NCBI RefSeq assembly: GCF_032854445.1
Contig: NC_088295.1
Coordinates: 46,737,385-46,797,384 of the forward strand
Direction of reading: 5' to 3'
DNA: 60,000 nt
Origin: Liolophura sinensis
Lineage: Eukaryota > Mollusca > Polyplacophora > Chitonida > Chitonidae
The position numbers and the translations under genes are program-made. Shown here in pieces: positions 36,502 through 45,720 of this stretch. The notes below the pieces were generated by a model. The model was not told the origin of the DNA. It saw only the letters and a program-made list of their open reading frames with translations, and searched no databases. Each line of letters begins with the position of its first letter. Positions within the stretch are counted from its first letter, which is position 1.

Positions 36502-36812
36502 ATTTACGACAATCTTGCAAACACATTCCCTGAACCCTGTTAAAGCAAAGACAGAGCGTGTACAGGTCACGCGTTGTGAGGTGTATAACTGCCATTTTAA
36601 GCGGTGCTAAATTTTTTTAAGCCGATTCATGAGAATACCCAATGGAGTCAAACTGTTTTACTTCCGCCTGATACATGTAGCTCTGCGCTGTACTGTCTTC
36701 CACAGGGTTTAGCATAGGCTAACTGTCTCTTAGAGCCTACATGTACCCATACAAGAGCAAAGGTGCTATAGACTGGGCCTGATACATTTATCTACCTGCA
36801 TCTAGATTTCAT

Positions 36813-36819
<7 letters not shown>

Positions 36820-36894
<75 letters not shown>
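36820..36894. repeat. (AT)n microsatellite
   Basis: A pure AT dinucleotide tract of about 75 bp, some 320 bp to the right of the 92-bp palindrome. Confidence 0.9.
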
Positions 36895-36897
<3 letters not shown>

Positions 36898-37764
36898 CTC
36901 GTTCCTTGTGCAATTATGCATGCAATTTCTATATGTACTCGCACACTAGTTTCAGTAGTTTTTTATGTTACTTGCTGATCCTGTATCCTACTCTTTCATA
37001 TTTCAAGATGCCCTATATGCGAAAATACATAAGAAAAGAAGGGGATTTAAGCAGAGAAGCTCAATAAGGAAACGCCTCTGGCTGCTCCTAAATCTACAGC
37101 GAGAGGGAAAAGCTCTTGGCACAACGAAGAAGAATTTCATTGGATGCTGGATTTATGAATGCCGGTTCGTGAATGGTGGTGCGAGACAGACCTATTTCTA
37201 TTCGCGGATTAATCGATATTATTGTTCAAGCGGTTAGCAGTCGTTTGTGGCATAAACAACAATTTCGATTAAAAGCCAAACCATCTGTCGAACAGCAGTT
37301 ATAGTTATGCAGAAATAGATAATCCAAACCAGATTTCTGAAATTTTGATGGAGAGTTCACCATATTTATAGACAAGTTCTCTTGAATTACCCTCAAAGGC
37401 CGATGCTTACGAACTGTTTTTCTCTCGAATTACAAATGATGTCTGGAAATGTCGTCAGCGGTGCCCATGGTAACGATTGCTGAAGGGTCACCCATGGCAA
37501 ATGCATAGTCTCTTAATTTGCGACAGCCGGATAAAAAGTGGTAAAAATATCACAAATGTGTCTAAATTGGGTTTGGTCAATACATGATTAGAGGGGGAAG
37601 GGGAGAATCGTTGAAAACAACTTTCACATGGACTTTTTTGTCATGCAGCTTCATAGTTCATTGTTCATAGTTCATTGTTCATATTAAAGGTATAAATTTA
37701 CAGCAGTTACATAAATATATGAAAACTTCAGTTTGACGCGATTTAACTATAATATGTATGCTCA
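36895..37764. other. No gene recognised
   Basis: The 90-codon plus frame at 36965-37237 is basic (KKRRGFKQRSSIRKR) but matches nothing I know. TTCATAGTTCATTG occurs twice in tandem at about 37649-37678. Confidence 0.55.
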
Positions 37765-37830
37765 TAAATTTATTTATTTGTTATTTATTCAATTGTTGTT
37801 TATCACCATATCAAAGAATTTTTCGCTCAT
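37765..37830 (-). mobile_element. SINE tail fragment (A or C type)
   Basis: TTTATTTATTTGTTATTTATTC, then TTGTTGTTTATCACCATATCAAAGAATTTTTCGC, matches the shared 3' end of the SINE A/C families on the minus strand. Only the tail is left. Another SINE A follows at 37848. Confidence 0.5.
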
Positions 37831-37847
37831 GTTTATGAGCTATGGTT

Positions 37848-38100
37848 ATTCATTTATTTGATTTGTGTTTAAGGATATTTTACTTATACGACGGCGACCA
37901 GCATTATGGTTTTGAGGTAGCCGGGTTGAGCCCGGGGGAAACCCATGACCATCCGCAGGTTGCTGACAATCCTTCCCACGTACAACCGGAGAGGAAGCCA
38001 GCATAAGCTGGTCTTCAACTCACAGCGACTGCATTAGTGAGAGGCTCCTGCGTCTTTGCGCCGCGCTGGCACGCCAACCACCTCAGCCACGGAGGCCCAC
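37848..38100 (-). mobile_element. SINE A, full length, diverged
   Basis: Read on the minus strand: head GGCCTCCGTGGCTGAGG, A/B-box region, core (CTTCCTCTCCGGTTG, GGGTTTCCCCCGGGCTC) and a tail to CAAATCAAATAAATG. Several core bases are changed and no clear target duplication was found. A family C SINE abuts it on the right (38104), giving a SINE cluster of about 600 bp. Confidence 0.8.
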
Positions 38101-38103
38101 ACC

Positions 38104-38366
38104 CATTCTATCTATTACGGTCAGTTTCATGGGGGGATGAAATCCCTGTGCCGGCATGGCATAAAGCTCCGATCTTGGGCAAGATACTGACGATTTTTTT
38201 TACTTGTGACGCATAGACCTGCACACCATATTGGCGGAAGACAATCGATCTTCATTAATTCCCCGTCCAAAGCCAGAACTGAACCCTCACCATGTGATGT
38301 GTCCTCAAATTTGAAAGGCATGCGCCTTAAAGCACTCGGCCACCACCTAGTAACCGTAATCATATG
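38104..38366 (-). mobile_element. SINE C, with tRNA-like head
   Basis: Read on the minus strand the A box is TGGCCGAGTGCTTTAAGGCGC. The body matches the copies at 39350 and 33381 (TGGCGGAAGACAATCGATC, TTGGGCAAGATACTGACG on the plus strand). It abuts a SINE A that ends at 38100. Confidence 0.65.
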
Positions 38367-38439
38367 TGACTGTATGTGTATACAAAAGCAGTGGAAATGG
38401 TCCTAGTCTGAAGAAATCAATGTGAACTCAGGAACTCAC

Positions 38440-38565
38440 TTGTCAGGTAACTCGTGAAGGTAAGAGATCCGGGCATTCGGGATTTCTCCACACACAAACC
38501 TGACAACTATTATATAAGTGAAAGATACTTGAGCACGACGTTAAACTTCAAGCGCGTAAATTAAT
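38440..38565 (+). mobile_element. SINE E fragment
   Basis: GGGATTTCTCCACACACAAACC, then ATTATATAAGTGAAAGATACTTGAGC and ACGACGTTAAACTTC, matches the layout of the element at 3120. The head is weak or missing. Confidence 0.5.
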
Positions 38566-38729
38566 TACTGTCCCGGCATGAATATCATTGTATATATCGT
38601 TGAAGGAGTAAAGCAGATAAAAAGGAACGAAATAATTTTAATTAAATACGGTAGAAACCATCTGCTACGAGGCAATTATATTGCACAGGTTTTCTCATTT
38701 TGTTAACATATGTTACATCTTGGTGCCTC

Positions 38730-39318
38730 ATAACATGAGCATACACGAGACCTCCTTGATGTAACTTAAGTGCCACAGCATGAGCTGAGTCAACCTTGAT
38801 GGGAAGGCGTTCGTCGGGTGAATGATCTCAGTGACTTCTCCCAGCAGACAACTCTTGGCGTAACCATGTCACGGCATGAGCTGAGTCAACCATGATGGGA
38901 AGGCGTTCGTCGGGTGGATGATCTCAGTGACTTCTCCCAGCAGACAAATCTTGAGGCAACCACGTCACGGGATGAGCTGAGTCAACCATGATGGGAAGGC
39001 GTTCGTGGGCTGGATGATCTCAGTGACTTCTCCGAGCAGACAACTCTTGGTGTAACCATGTCACGGCATGAGCTGAGTCAACCATGATGGGAAGGCGTTC
39101 GTGGGCTGGATGATCTCAGTGACTTCTCCGAGCAGACAACTCTTGGTGTAACCCTGTCACTGCATGAGCTGAGTCAACCATGATGCAGCTCGTTCGCCAT
39201 TGGAGCGAACTCAATGACTTCCCCGGGCAGACAACACTTGATGTGACATGTTACAGCATAAGGTGGATCCACTCTGATGTTGGGTGTGCGATCCCTTGGC
39301 GATGTCAATGACTGTCAG
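38730..39318 (+). repeat. Tandem array, 96-bp unit, six to seven copies, each with an AP-1 site
   Basis: Copies begin CATGAGCTGAGTCAACC at 38779, 38875, 38971, 39067 and 39163, exactly 96 bp apart. The last one and a half (39163-39318) are diverged. TGAGTCA, the AP-1 consensus, occurs in five copies (38786, 38882, 38978, 39074, 39170). The unit continues GATGGGAAGGCGTTCG, GATCTCAGTGACTTCTCC and AGCAGACAACTCTTGG. Confidence 0.9.
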
Positions 39319-39349
39319 TCGAAAAGATAAACTTTTGAATCCGATATCT

Positions 39350-39675
39350 GTAGTAATTGGCTGATTCTTGTTTAACGCCATCCTCAAGAATTTAACACTT
39401 ACCCGTATACGATGGCGGACAAAACTGGAGTGCCTGAATTAAACCATCGACCTTTGGCAAGTTACTGACGAACTTCCCCACAAGTGACGTATAGGTATCA
39501 CAACATACTGGTGGAAGACAAGTGGTCTACAACGAACGCTAAATGGCACAAAGAGCGTCGTCGACGACCTCTTATTACCATCATGGCTAAACGAGCCCAA
39601 GGCTGAGATTGAATCCGCATCTCGTGTGACCTAACGACTGGAAGGCAAGCACCTTTAACCACTCAGCCATGGTCC
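39350..39675 (-). mobile_element. SINE C, full length
   Basis: Minus strand: A box ATGGCTGAGTGGTTAAAGG (39672-39654), B-box-like GATTCAATCTC, then the body and the 3' end GAATTCTTGAGGATGGCGTT-like tail (39395-39365). It lies just downstream of the 96-bp tandem array. No target duplication was found. Confidence 0.7.
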
Positions 39676-41039
39676 AACCACTCTTGAGATATAGTCGGCG
39701 CTAAAATGACTTTGACTGGCTTAGAGATAAGTACGTGTGTATCCTCGTGAAAACGTGTATAAATATAGCATAACCGCCACGGACTGTACTTTAAAGTGAA
39801 TGACCCAGCTCTATAAATATCAGTCGACGGCTTCAGACTACATGGAAAAGCATGTGACTCTTCAATAAGTGTGTGTGAATAGAAGCCAGTCAGTCGTGTA
39901 TACAGGCAAACCTAAGAATTAAGTTTATATTTCTGTTGATACCTGTGCATGTACATTTTCAATACAATATAATACATTAAACGATGGTTTGAGCATTGTG
40001 TAGGGTTTTCTGAAGGGCTTGAACCACTTAAGACCGGGACACGTGTTGTTGCTATCGACATATTTCAAATGACTACATAATACTACATGGTCCCGAGGCA
40101 ATGTATGGCGGGACCTACAGAATAGGGAATCCCTGCACACAGAGAGATTGTATGCCCACCAGTGTTTCTTGGCTCGGAGAGACCACATAAACATAGCGCT
40201 TTCACTATTGGTGTCAAGGAGAAGGCCTTTACCGCATATGTTACCGCGACCTGCGCCCCCGCCCCCCAACCCAAGACCGGTCTCGTTGGGAGAGGCAGGC
40301 GAGAAGTTCTGTACAGGCTGCAAGTTTGCGCTGTATGCGAGATCTGACTCACCGAGATGGAAATAACGAACACGAGGCAATCGTGTGAGCCCGTAGTTAA
40401 ATCCACTCTCGTCTCTCTACGAAGCCTGTGGGGTGAAGGGGTTTATAGCAGGCTTGGAAAAACAGCAGCGTGATTCCAGACTGGCCAAACACAAACAGCA
40501 TCGCTTTTTGGATACGGGCCCAAATTTTAAGATTAAAGTAAACACACGACGGTAATCAACACGATAGACTTGAATCGTAGTCGTACACATGGCTGACCTA
40601 ATTCTGTGCGGTTTTATTTACCAATTTCAGTGTCCACGAAAGCATTGCGACTCGATGGTGTAAATAGACATCGATCTATTCACCAATACAAATGCCAGAA
40701 AAAAAATCACAATGCTACTGAGAAAGGAAGAAAAAGAACATAAAACAGGTCAACCTCTCCTGTCTGCTTGGCCTAGATATTAAGAGAGATCTTTTTTACC
40801 GGTTGAGGCGTCGAGTTGTCTACGCTGACTGGATTTTTCTATGAAGTTGCTAAGAAAGTGTGCAGGGTGGTTATAGGCAGTTATGCAGAAAACATGCTTA
40901 CAGATATGTGTGTGCGGATTGGTATTATAAAATAAAGAATAAGAATACAGCAAGACACACGTATCACAGATTGTTATAGAAAACAAAGAAACCAAGATTT
41001 CTTGTTGAAATCCAATGGACATTGCTGAATTCACCGACG
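39676..41039. other. No gene recognised apart from the weak exon candidate at 40350
   Basis: 40230-40450 is GC-rich with a C run (GCGCCCCCGCCCCCC). The rest is A/T-rich. Confidence 0.5.
40350..40447 (-). other. Candidate minus-strand first exon: TATA box and consensus splice donor
   Basis: On the minus strand TATAAA (40447-40442) is followed about 90 bases later by CTCG|GTGAGTCAG (donor at about 40354). The surrounding 40230-40450 is GC-rich. Overlapping minus-strand frames of 107 and 151 codons here match no family I know. It is only a suggestion of a transcript start. Confidence 0.2.
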
Positions 41040-41346
41040 TGATGAGCTATTGTACTCGCTGTTACCCTGGTGAGCAGTTACACCCACTACGCCACCATTA
41101 TGAGCGAAAGTATCACCTGTTACCATGATGAGACTGTACTCGCGATTACCATGATGAGCGATTGTATCACCTATCACTATGGTGAGCGATTGTATCACCT
41201 GTTACTATGGTGAGATTGTACATGCGGTTACCATGGTGAGCCATTATACCCACTACCTTACCTTTCTGAGAGATTGTAGTCGATGTGTTACCATGGCGTG
41301 TGATGATACCCACTGTGGTGCCATGGTGTGTGATTTTACCCGCCAT
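41040..41346 (+). repeat. Tandem array, about 28-30-bp unit, about ten copies
   Basis: The consensus is GTTACCATGGTGAGCGATTG, TATCACCT, with variable length and several substitutions per copy. It lies about 440 bp beyond the proposed end of the headcase transcript. A minus-strand frame of 82 codons across it follows from the repetition. Confidence 0.8.
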
Positions 41347-41784
41347 TGCATAATTTAACAATGTAGAAAAGTTCGAATCCCTTGATGCCATGGCGTTGTC
41401 TTCGTTCCGGCACAAGATAAATCATCGCAGGATACCGGCATAGACTACCAACTACCAACTTACCAACTAATCCACAGAGTGGAGAAGGCATGTCGAGATA
41501 AACGCATCTCTAAGCCGAGAATCGGGTAAACAACGAGAATATTGCTCTTAGAGGATGTGTCATAAATGATTACACGTATGCTACGTGTGTTTACATGGAC
41601 ACGGTGATTAACACACTTTTCCTGTTCAGAATGAGGTTAGCCCATGACATCGAAAACATTCAATTTACTGGCATGGTTTAGCACAGCTCCCCCATTATAG
41701 CCTGTCAGGCCTGAGATATCGATGTCATCATGCAAAATAGAATACAAACATGGAAGAGAACTAAAACAAGGGCATTCGACTGAA

Positions 41785-43914
41785 GTTAAATTTTTAGAAA
41801 GAATACTTTATTAATAAACATCTATGCGAGACAGATGGAAATAATGTAGCTTTGCTTTTTTCCCTTCTTTCATGAAAATACCAAAACATATACTTGGCCA
41901 GTGTAATATCTTGTGCGCTTGAAGACCGGACTGGCTTTCACTTTTCAAGTTCAAAGAACAAAATCAGCATTGTGACCTATCACCAATCATTTTATACATA
42001 ACATTAAATTATCATCATCAGTTCACGATACATTCACAAAACATTGCACATTATATCGAGAGAATGGACAGAGTTCATGTAATAACACACATGCCTTTTC
42101 GCAATTGTCTTGCCAAAAAAAAAAGCTAGAACATTATCATGACGTGAGTTTAACCAAAATTGCCTCGTAACGAGGATTGTACCTGTTGTAACAATGTAGC
42201 ACTATGGTCTATGTACGCCTTCAGGGAAAACATAGATCAAAACGTTTAAAGTGCAGAATAAGCTTAGGGCTAAGACCTATATGGCACTTGGAATTGTTAA
42301 AATATAAAGGATGGGAGACTTGACCCTTGACGAACACCACTGTTGTGATATTTGTACATAACTGTACATACATATGCCACAGTACATCAATTAGTTCAGT
42401 GTTTTGACAAGCTTATCATGACGAAGTCCGCCACGCAGGTAGTCCTACAGGTCAACAAATAAAAATAATTCCGTTCTATTGCAAAAACATGGATACGAAA
42501 TGCGGCTCTGAATCAGCAGCAGTATCCAAATAAAGAAACAATCATTTATTTACATTTTGTTTTACAACCCCAGCTTTCTTGCATCACGCTTTAGTTCTGG
42601 CCTGGCGTATCCTCGCGGAATGCCAGAAAAAAAATCTCCTTCAAAATAACTTGTGCGTAAATATTTGCTCTGGCATTCTGGTTTTATTCTTTAACCCTTT
42701 TAGCCTAGGTTAACATTTGTACATCCACAACTTTCCGCACGACGAAAGCTTTTCCTGTTACAAGTCCTTCTGTCACTGAGCATGATTTCTCCGCATGCAA
42801 TATGAACGGATTCCAGAACACATACTCAATACGTATGATGCACAGCGACACTCCTCTAATGCAATGTTACACTGCAGAGCTCAGAACGTCAACAACTTTC
42901 AGCTCAGGTCACGTGACTCCCACACAGAATACACAGTCATATTGATCCCAAGAAGTTATCCGATGGAATTGTAAGTAATAACACCTGTAACAACAACTCG
43001 CAACAGTAATCCCATATAAAGCAGGCATGAAAATGCTCGTACGAAAAGTACGACTCCCAGAAAACAAATGAATATAGAAGTAAATTCTTGAACTGACGCT
43101 ACTGTACACGTGATGACAATTACAAAAAAAAAAAAAACACAACTAATTCTGCAACATACCGTGCTTTAACAACCGGAATTATAACAATAATATTTAAGAT
43201 TTTTTTCATAAACCTTCAACCTAGAAATAATATGGAATCCCTCCACATATTCAAGCAAACAATTATTCAAACTAAGGCAAAATTTGGTGCGTTTTACTAT
43301 AATGCAGCTTGCACATGGGTATACCAGATAAGTTACTTAGTGGGGAAATCGTCGCAGATGTCATATGTATATAATCAGTGCCGATACCGTAATTATAATC
43401 CTTGCACTTTTCCGTGCGTAACATTTAATCTTTCATGGTGAGTATAACACCTGTACCAAAATGCCCTCTAAGATATCCGAACATTAATCTGGCCAACTGT
43501 TATAAGTTACGTTAGGAAAAAAAAAAAGAAAAGAAAAAACACTCATCTCTCAAAGTTTACATAAAATGTAATGAATTGTAAATTCACAAACCACCGTGAG
43601 CTTAGTATCCATTCACGACGTCATAGCATTCATGGCGTCACAACTCCGGGTAAGAAGTCCCAAGATCGAATATTATCACTGCTAATGTTCCCAAGAGGTA
43701 TAAACACTGCGCCGAGGAGCATGGTCTACAAAAAATGGTCTCCGAGCGGGAGAAAACGGCTCCAAGATCCAGGCAAAATAGATTAAAATATATATCACAC
43801 TAAAGAACCTGATGTAAATAGAATACGTAGAATATGGTCATATCCATAGTGTATGGTACAAAACGCAGTAGCATATAGGCTATATTTCAACATAGGCTAA
43901 GGATGAGTTACATA
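41785..43914 (-). other. Probable long 3' UTR of headcase
   Basis: About 2.1 kb downstream of the TAA stop lacks SINEs, MITEs and tandem arrays and is A/T-rich. Minus-strand poly(A) signal candidates are ATTAAA at 43429-43424, AATAAA at 42550-42545 and AATAAA at 41812-41807. The last is followed by a U/GU-rich stretch (about 41785-41755), as expected after a cleavage site. A Pumilio-type element, TGTAAATA, lies at 42554-42547. Vertebrate HECA mRNAs also have long 3' UTRs. The extent is inferred from these signals only. Confidence 0.45.
41807..41812 (-). terminator. Candidate distal poly(A) signal of headcase
   Basis: AATAAA on the minus strand, within TTAATAAAGTATTC. Minus-strand sequence 20-55 nt further on (41785-41755) is T/G-rich, with TTGTTTT-like and TTTGTATTC blocks, matching a downstream element. 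It is about 2.1 kb beyond the stop codon. Nearer alternatives lie at 43429-43424 and 42550-42545. Confidence 0.45.
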
Positions 43915-45366
43915 TTACTTCCATATAGACTGCCGAACGTGGAAGGTTTCCGACAAGGGCCTGATGAAATGAGTATCTTTCCTCTTACAGTAGGGGCATT
44001 CTATACACCGGCTGTACTCGCTGTAGAACGGCAAACCCGCGTTGACGTCAACGACAGCACGTCGGCAAGTCTTGCACGTCAAGCGTTTCTGGCAACACGG
44101 CATGGCGGCGAAGATGTCGTAGGAGTACATGGTCCCAAGCAACAATGCGCTGCCGTCCCATTTGGATTTGCAGGCGTAGCACCTGACGTCGGTGGCGCCC
44201 TCCAAGCAGCTGACGCAAACGGCGTTCAGGTACTGGACTCTGCCGTCGGCCAGCACCTGGACGACACCGTCGGAGTAAGGTTGAGGTGACAGGAAGAAAG
44301 TTCCATCCAACAGCGGGTACCGATCGAACACCGGCAGCTCAACTTTGCACAGGACGCACTCGATGGTGGTTACTTTGTAGGAGCTCAAGTTGGAAAGCAC
44401 GAAACAGCGTGTGTCGTCGTTACCATGGGGCCCTTCGTCTTCCATCTTTATGTGGTACGGATTTTGTTTGTGGCGAGGCAATATGCTGAACGCTGTGAAG
44501 TCACTACGACGTTTAAATATGCTGCCTGTAATGACGGGTCCGCTATCTGCACAGAAGAACTCAAACTGGAACCCTTTCTTCAGGCTCACGCCCCCTGTCG
44601 GTGACATGGGGGTTGGCGAGCCGGACCCCGCCGAGTTTGGGGGACTACTTCCGGTACTGGAGAAACTACTGGTCCGATTTCTGAGCTCTGGACGATGAAT
44701 AATCACCGGATTGACTGGATTAACATTCAAATTGAGGTTGTTGTTGTTGTTGAAGTTAGAGTTACCTGGATTGTTTTGAATGGGCGGGGAGGAGGCCTGA
44801 TGGGTTACGTGGTTGTGGTTTTGAGTGCCTTTGCTCGTAGTCGTCAACACCGCCATCGGCTTGTCGTTTTTCTTCTTATTGCGCTTTTTGGCCCGGTTGT
44901 TGTTGTCAACTGGTTTGGGTTTGGGGAAGTAGTCCAGATCTTTACGCAGATGGCCCCGTCCACACTTACAGTCGCAGGCTTTGAATGCCAGATCATAGCC
45001 TTTCTTGGTCCACAGATTTTGCAGGCGTTGCTTTTCACTCCAGCTTCTTGCCCGGCCACATGAGCGCAGATAGGCGAGCACGCTCTGTTGCCAAGTTTCG
45101 AAACAGTTTTTGTGCATCCAACGGCCCATCGTACACTGCTCATTGTTGCAGAAAACTTTGACAGCATCGCCCGGATCAGACTCATCTACATACTCGCCGG
45201 GCGCTTCACAGCCTGCTGGCACACAACATTGTATCATGGTCGCTTGTCCCTGTCTCTCCTGACGGGCCCCGCCAGCATCGTTGACATTCCCCTGCTCCGC
45301 ATGGTTGTTGTTGTGAACGTCATCCCTGGTCACAACTTTCCCTCGGTGGTGCTTATGGTTCGGCAT
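43915..45366 (-). CDS. HECA: Headcase protein homologue (HECA), complete single-exon CDS, 483 aa
   Basis: This is the only clear protein-coding gene here. Residues about 47-145 form the N-terminal headcase region: clustered Cys/His (C47, C48, C53, C73, C78, H85, C88, C103, C131, C133, C135) and the signatures GRARSW, NLWTKKGYDLAF and GHLRKD. Residues about 150-262 are a low-complexity Asn-, Lys- and Ser/Pro-rich linker. Residues about 263-478 form the C-terminal headcase domain, with LPRHK, DGTFFLSP, LGTMYSYD and five CxxC-type pairs (C337/C340, C384/C387, C396/C399, C431/C434, C457/C460), suggesting zinc binding. I chose the ATG at 45366 (MPNHK): family members begin MPN, -3 is G, and the frame meets TAG at 45399-45397. 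The nine extra upstream codons start with GTG, which is unlikely in a eukaryote. Human HECA is somewhat longer. In flies headcase acts with Unkempt in mTOR-linked growth control and protects imaginal and progenitor cells; the role here is inferred from homology. The stop is TAA. Confidence 0.95.
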   Translation of the reverse strand: MPNHKHHRGKVVTRDDVHNNNHAEQGNVNDAGGARQERQGQATMIQCCVPAGCEAPGEYVDESDPGDAVKVFCNNEQCTMGRWMHKNCFETWQQSVLAYLRSCGRARSWSEKQRLQNLWTKKGYDLAFKACDCKCGRGHLRKDLDYFPKPKPVDNNNRAKKRNKKKNDKPMAVLTTTSKGTQNHNHVTHQASSPPIQNNPGNSNFNNNNNLNLNVNPVNPVIIHRPELRNRTSSFSSTGSSPPNSAGSGSPTPMSPTGGVSLKKGFQFEFFCADSGPVITGSIFKRRSDFTAFSILPRHKQNPYHIKMEDEGPHGNDDTRCFVLSNLSSYKVTTIECVLCKVELPVFDRYPLLDGTFFLSPQPYSDGVVQVLADGRVQYLNAVCVSCLEGATDVRCYACKSKWDGSALLLGTMYSYDIFAAMPCCQKRLTCKTCRRAVVDVNAGLPFYSEYSRCIECPYCKRKDTHFIRPLSETFHVRQSIWK

Positions 45367-45545
45367 GTCTACCACCTCTCCGACAATGTCCACTATCTAC
45401 AGATATGTAACAGTCACCGTGTCATTCACGAGAACTTCACTGAGCACAGTTACCCAGCTCTCTCCGTCTTTCCCTCTCTCACTTCTCACTGACAAACTGC
45501 CGGCCGGCGAATGCTTTCTCACTGCTGTTTTGTTTTGCCTGAAAC
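45367..45545 (-). promoter_or_regulatory. Probable 5' leader of headcase with a minimal uORF
   Basis: Minus-strand sequence just upstream of the headcase ATG is GA-rich (GAGAGAGGGAAAGACGGAGAG around 45480-45460). It has one upstream ATG, at 45425, which opens a four-codon frame, ATGACACGGTGA (45425-45414), ending 47 nt before the main ATG. The uATG context is poor (T at -3), so leaky scanning is expected. I saw no good splice acceptor between the uORF and the start codon, so leader and CDS are probably one exon. The 5' limit is a guess. Confidence 0.45.
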
Positions 45546-45559
45546 TGGTAGGCGCGGTT

Positions 45560-45720
45560 ACACCTGTCACTTTACCCGAGGAACTGTCAGCGACTCGCGT
45601 TTCATTCGCCGCCGTCGATAAACAAACAATAAGCCTCGCCCCCTCCCTGCTGCTATTGGATGAAGTTGACCTTGATCTCATTCATGTTATCTCGCACGTT
45701 GACTGGCCTGGTCCCGATAT
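45560..45720 (-). promoter_or_regulatory. Candidate headcase promoter: CCAAT and GC boxes in a CpG-rich patch
   Basis: The stretch is richer in CG dinucleotides than its surroundings (CGACTCGCG, CGCCGCCGTCG around 45590-45620). Read on the minus strand it has a CCAAT box (TCCAAT, 45660-45655) and a GC box (GGGAGGGGGCG, 45647-45637), with no TATA box between them and the start codon. This fits a TATA-less housekeeping-type promoter about 200-300 bp upstream of the ATG. The transcription start is not determinable from sequence alone. Confidence 0.4.

Noticed and set aside
36311-36610. Frames encoding long IYIYIY or similar runs on both strands
   Set aside because: They are translations of the (AT)40 tract.
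40083-40406. 107- and 151-codon overlapping minus-strand frames in a GC-rich patch
   Set aside because: No family recognised. One relies on a GTG start, and GC-rich sequence makes long chance frames likely.
45367-45393. Nine-codon N-terminal extension of headcase (DIVGEVVD...) from a GTG
   Set aside because: GTG is not a normal eukaryotic start. The family begins MPN, which matches the ATG at 45366.
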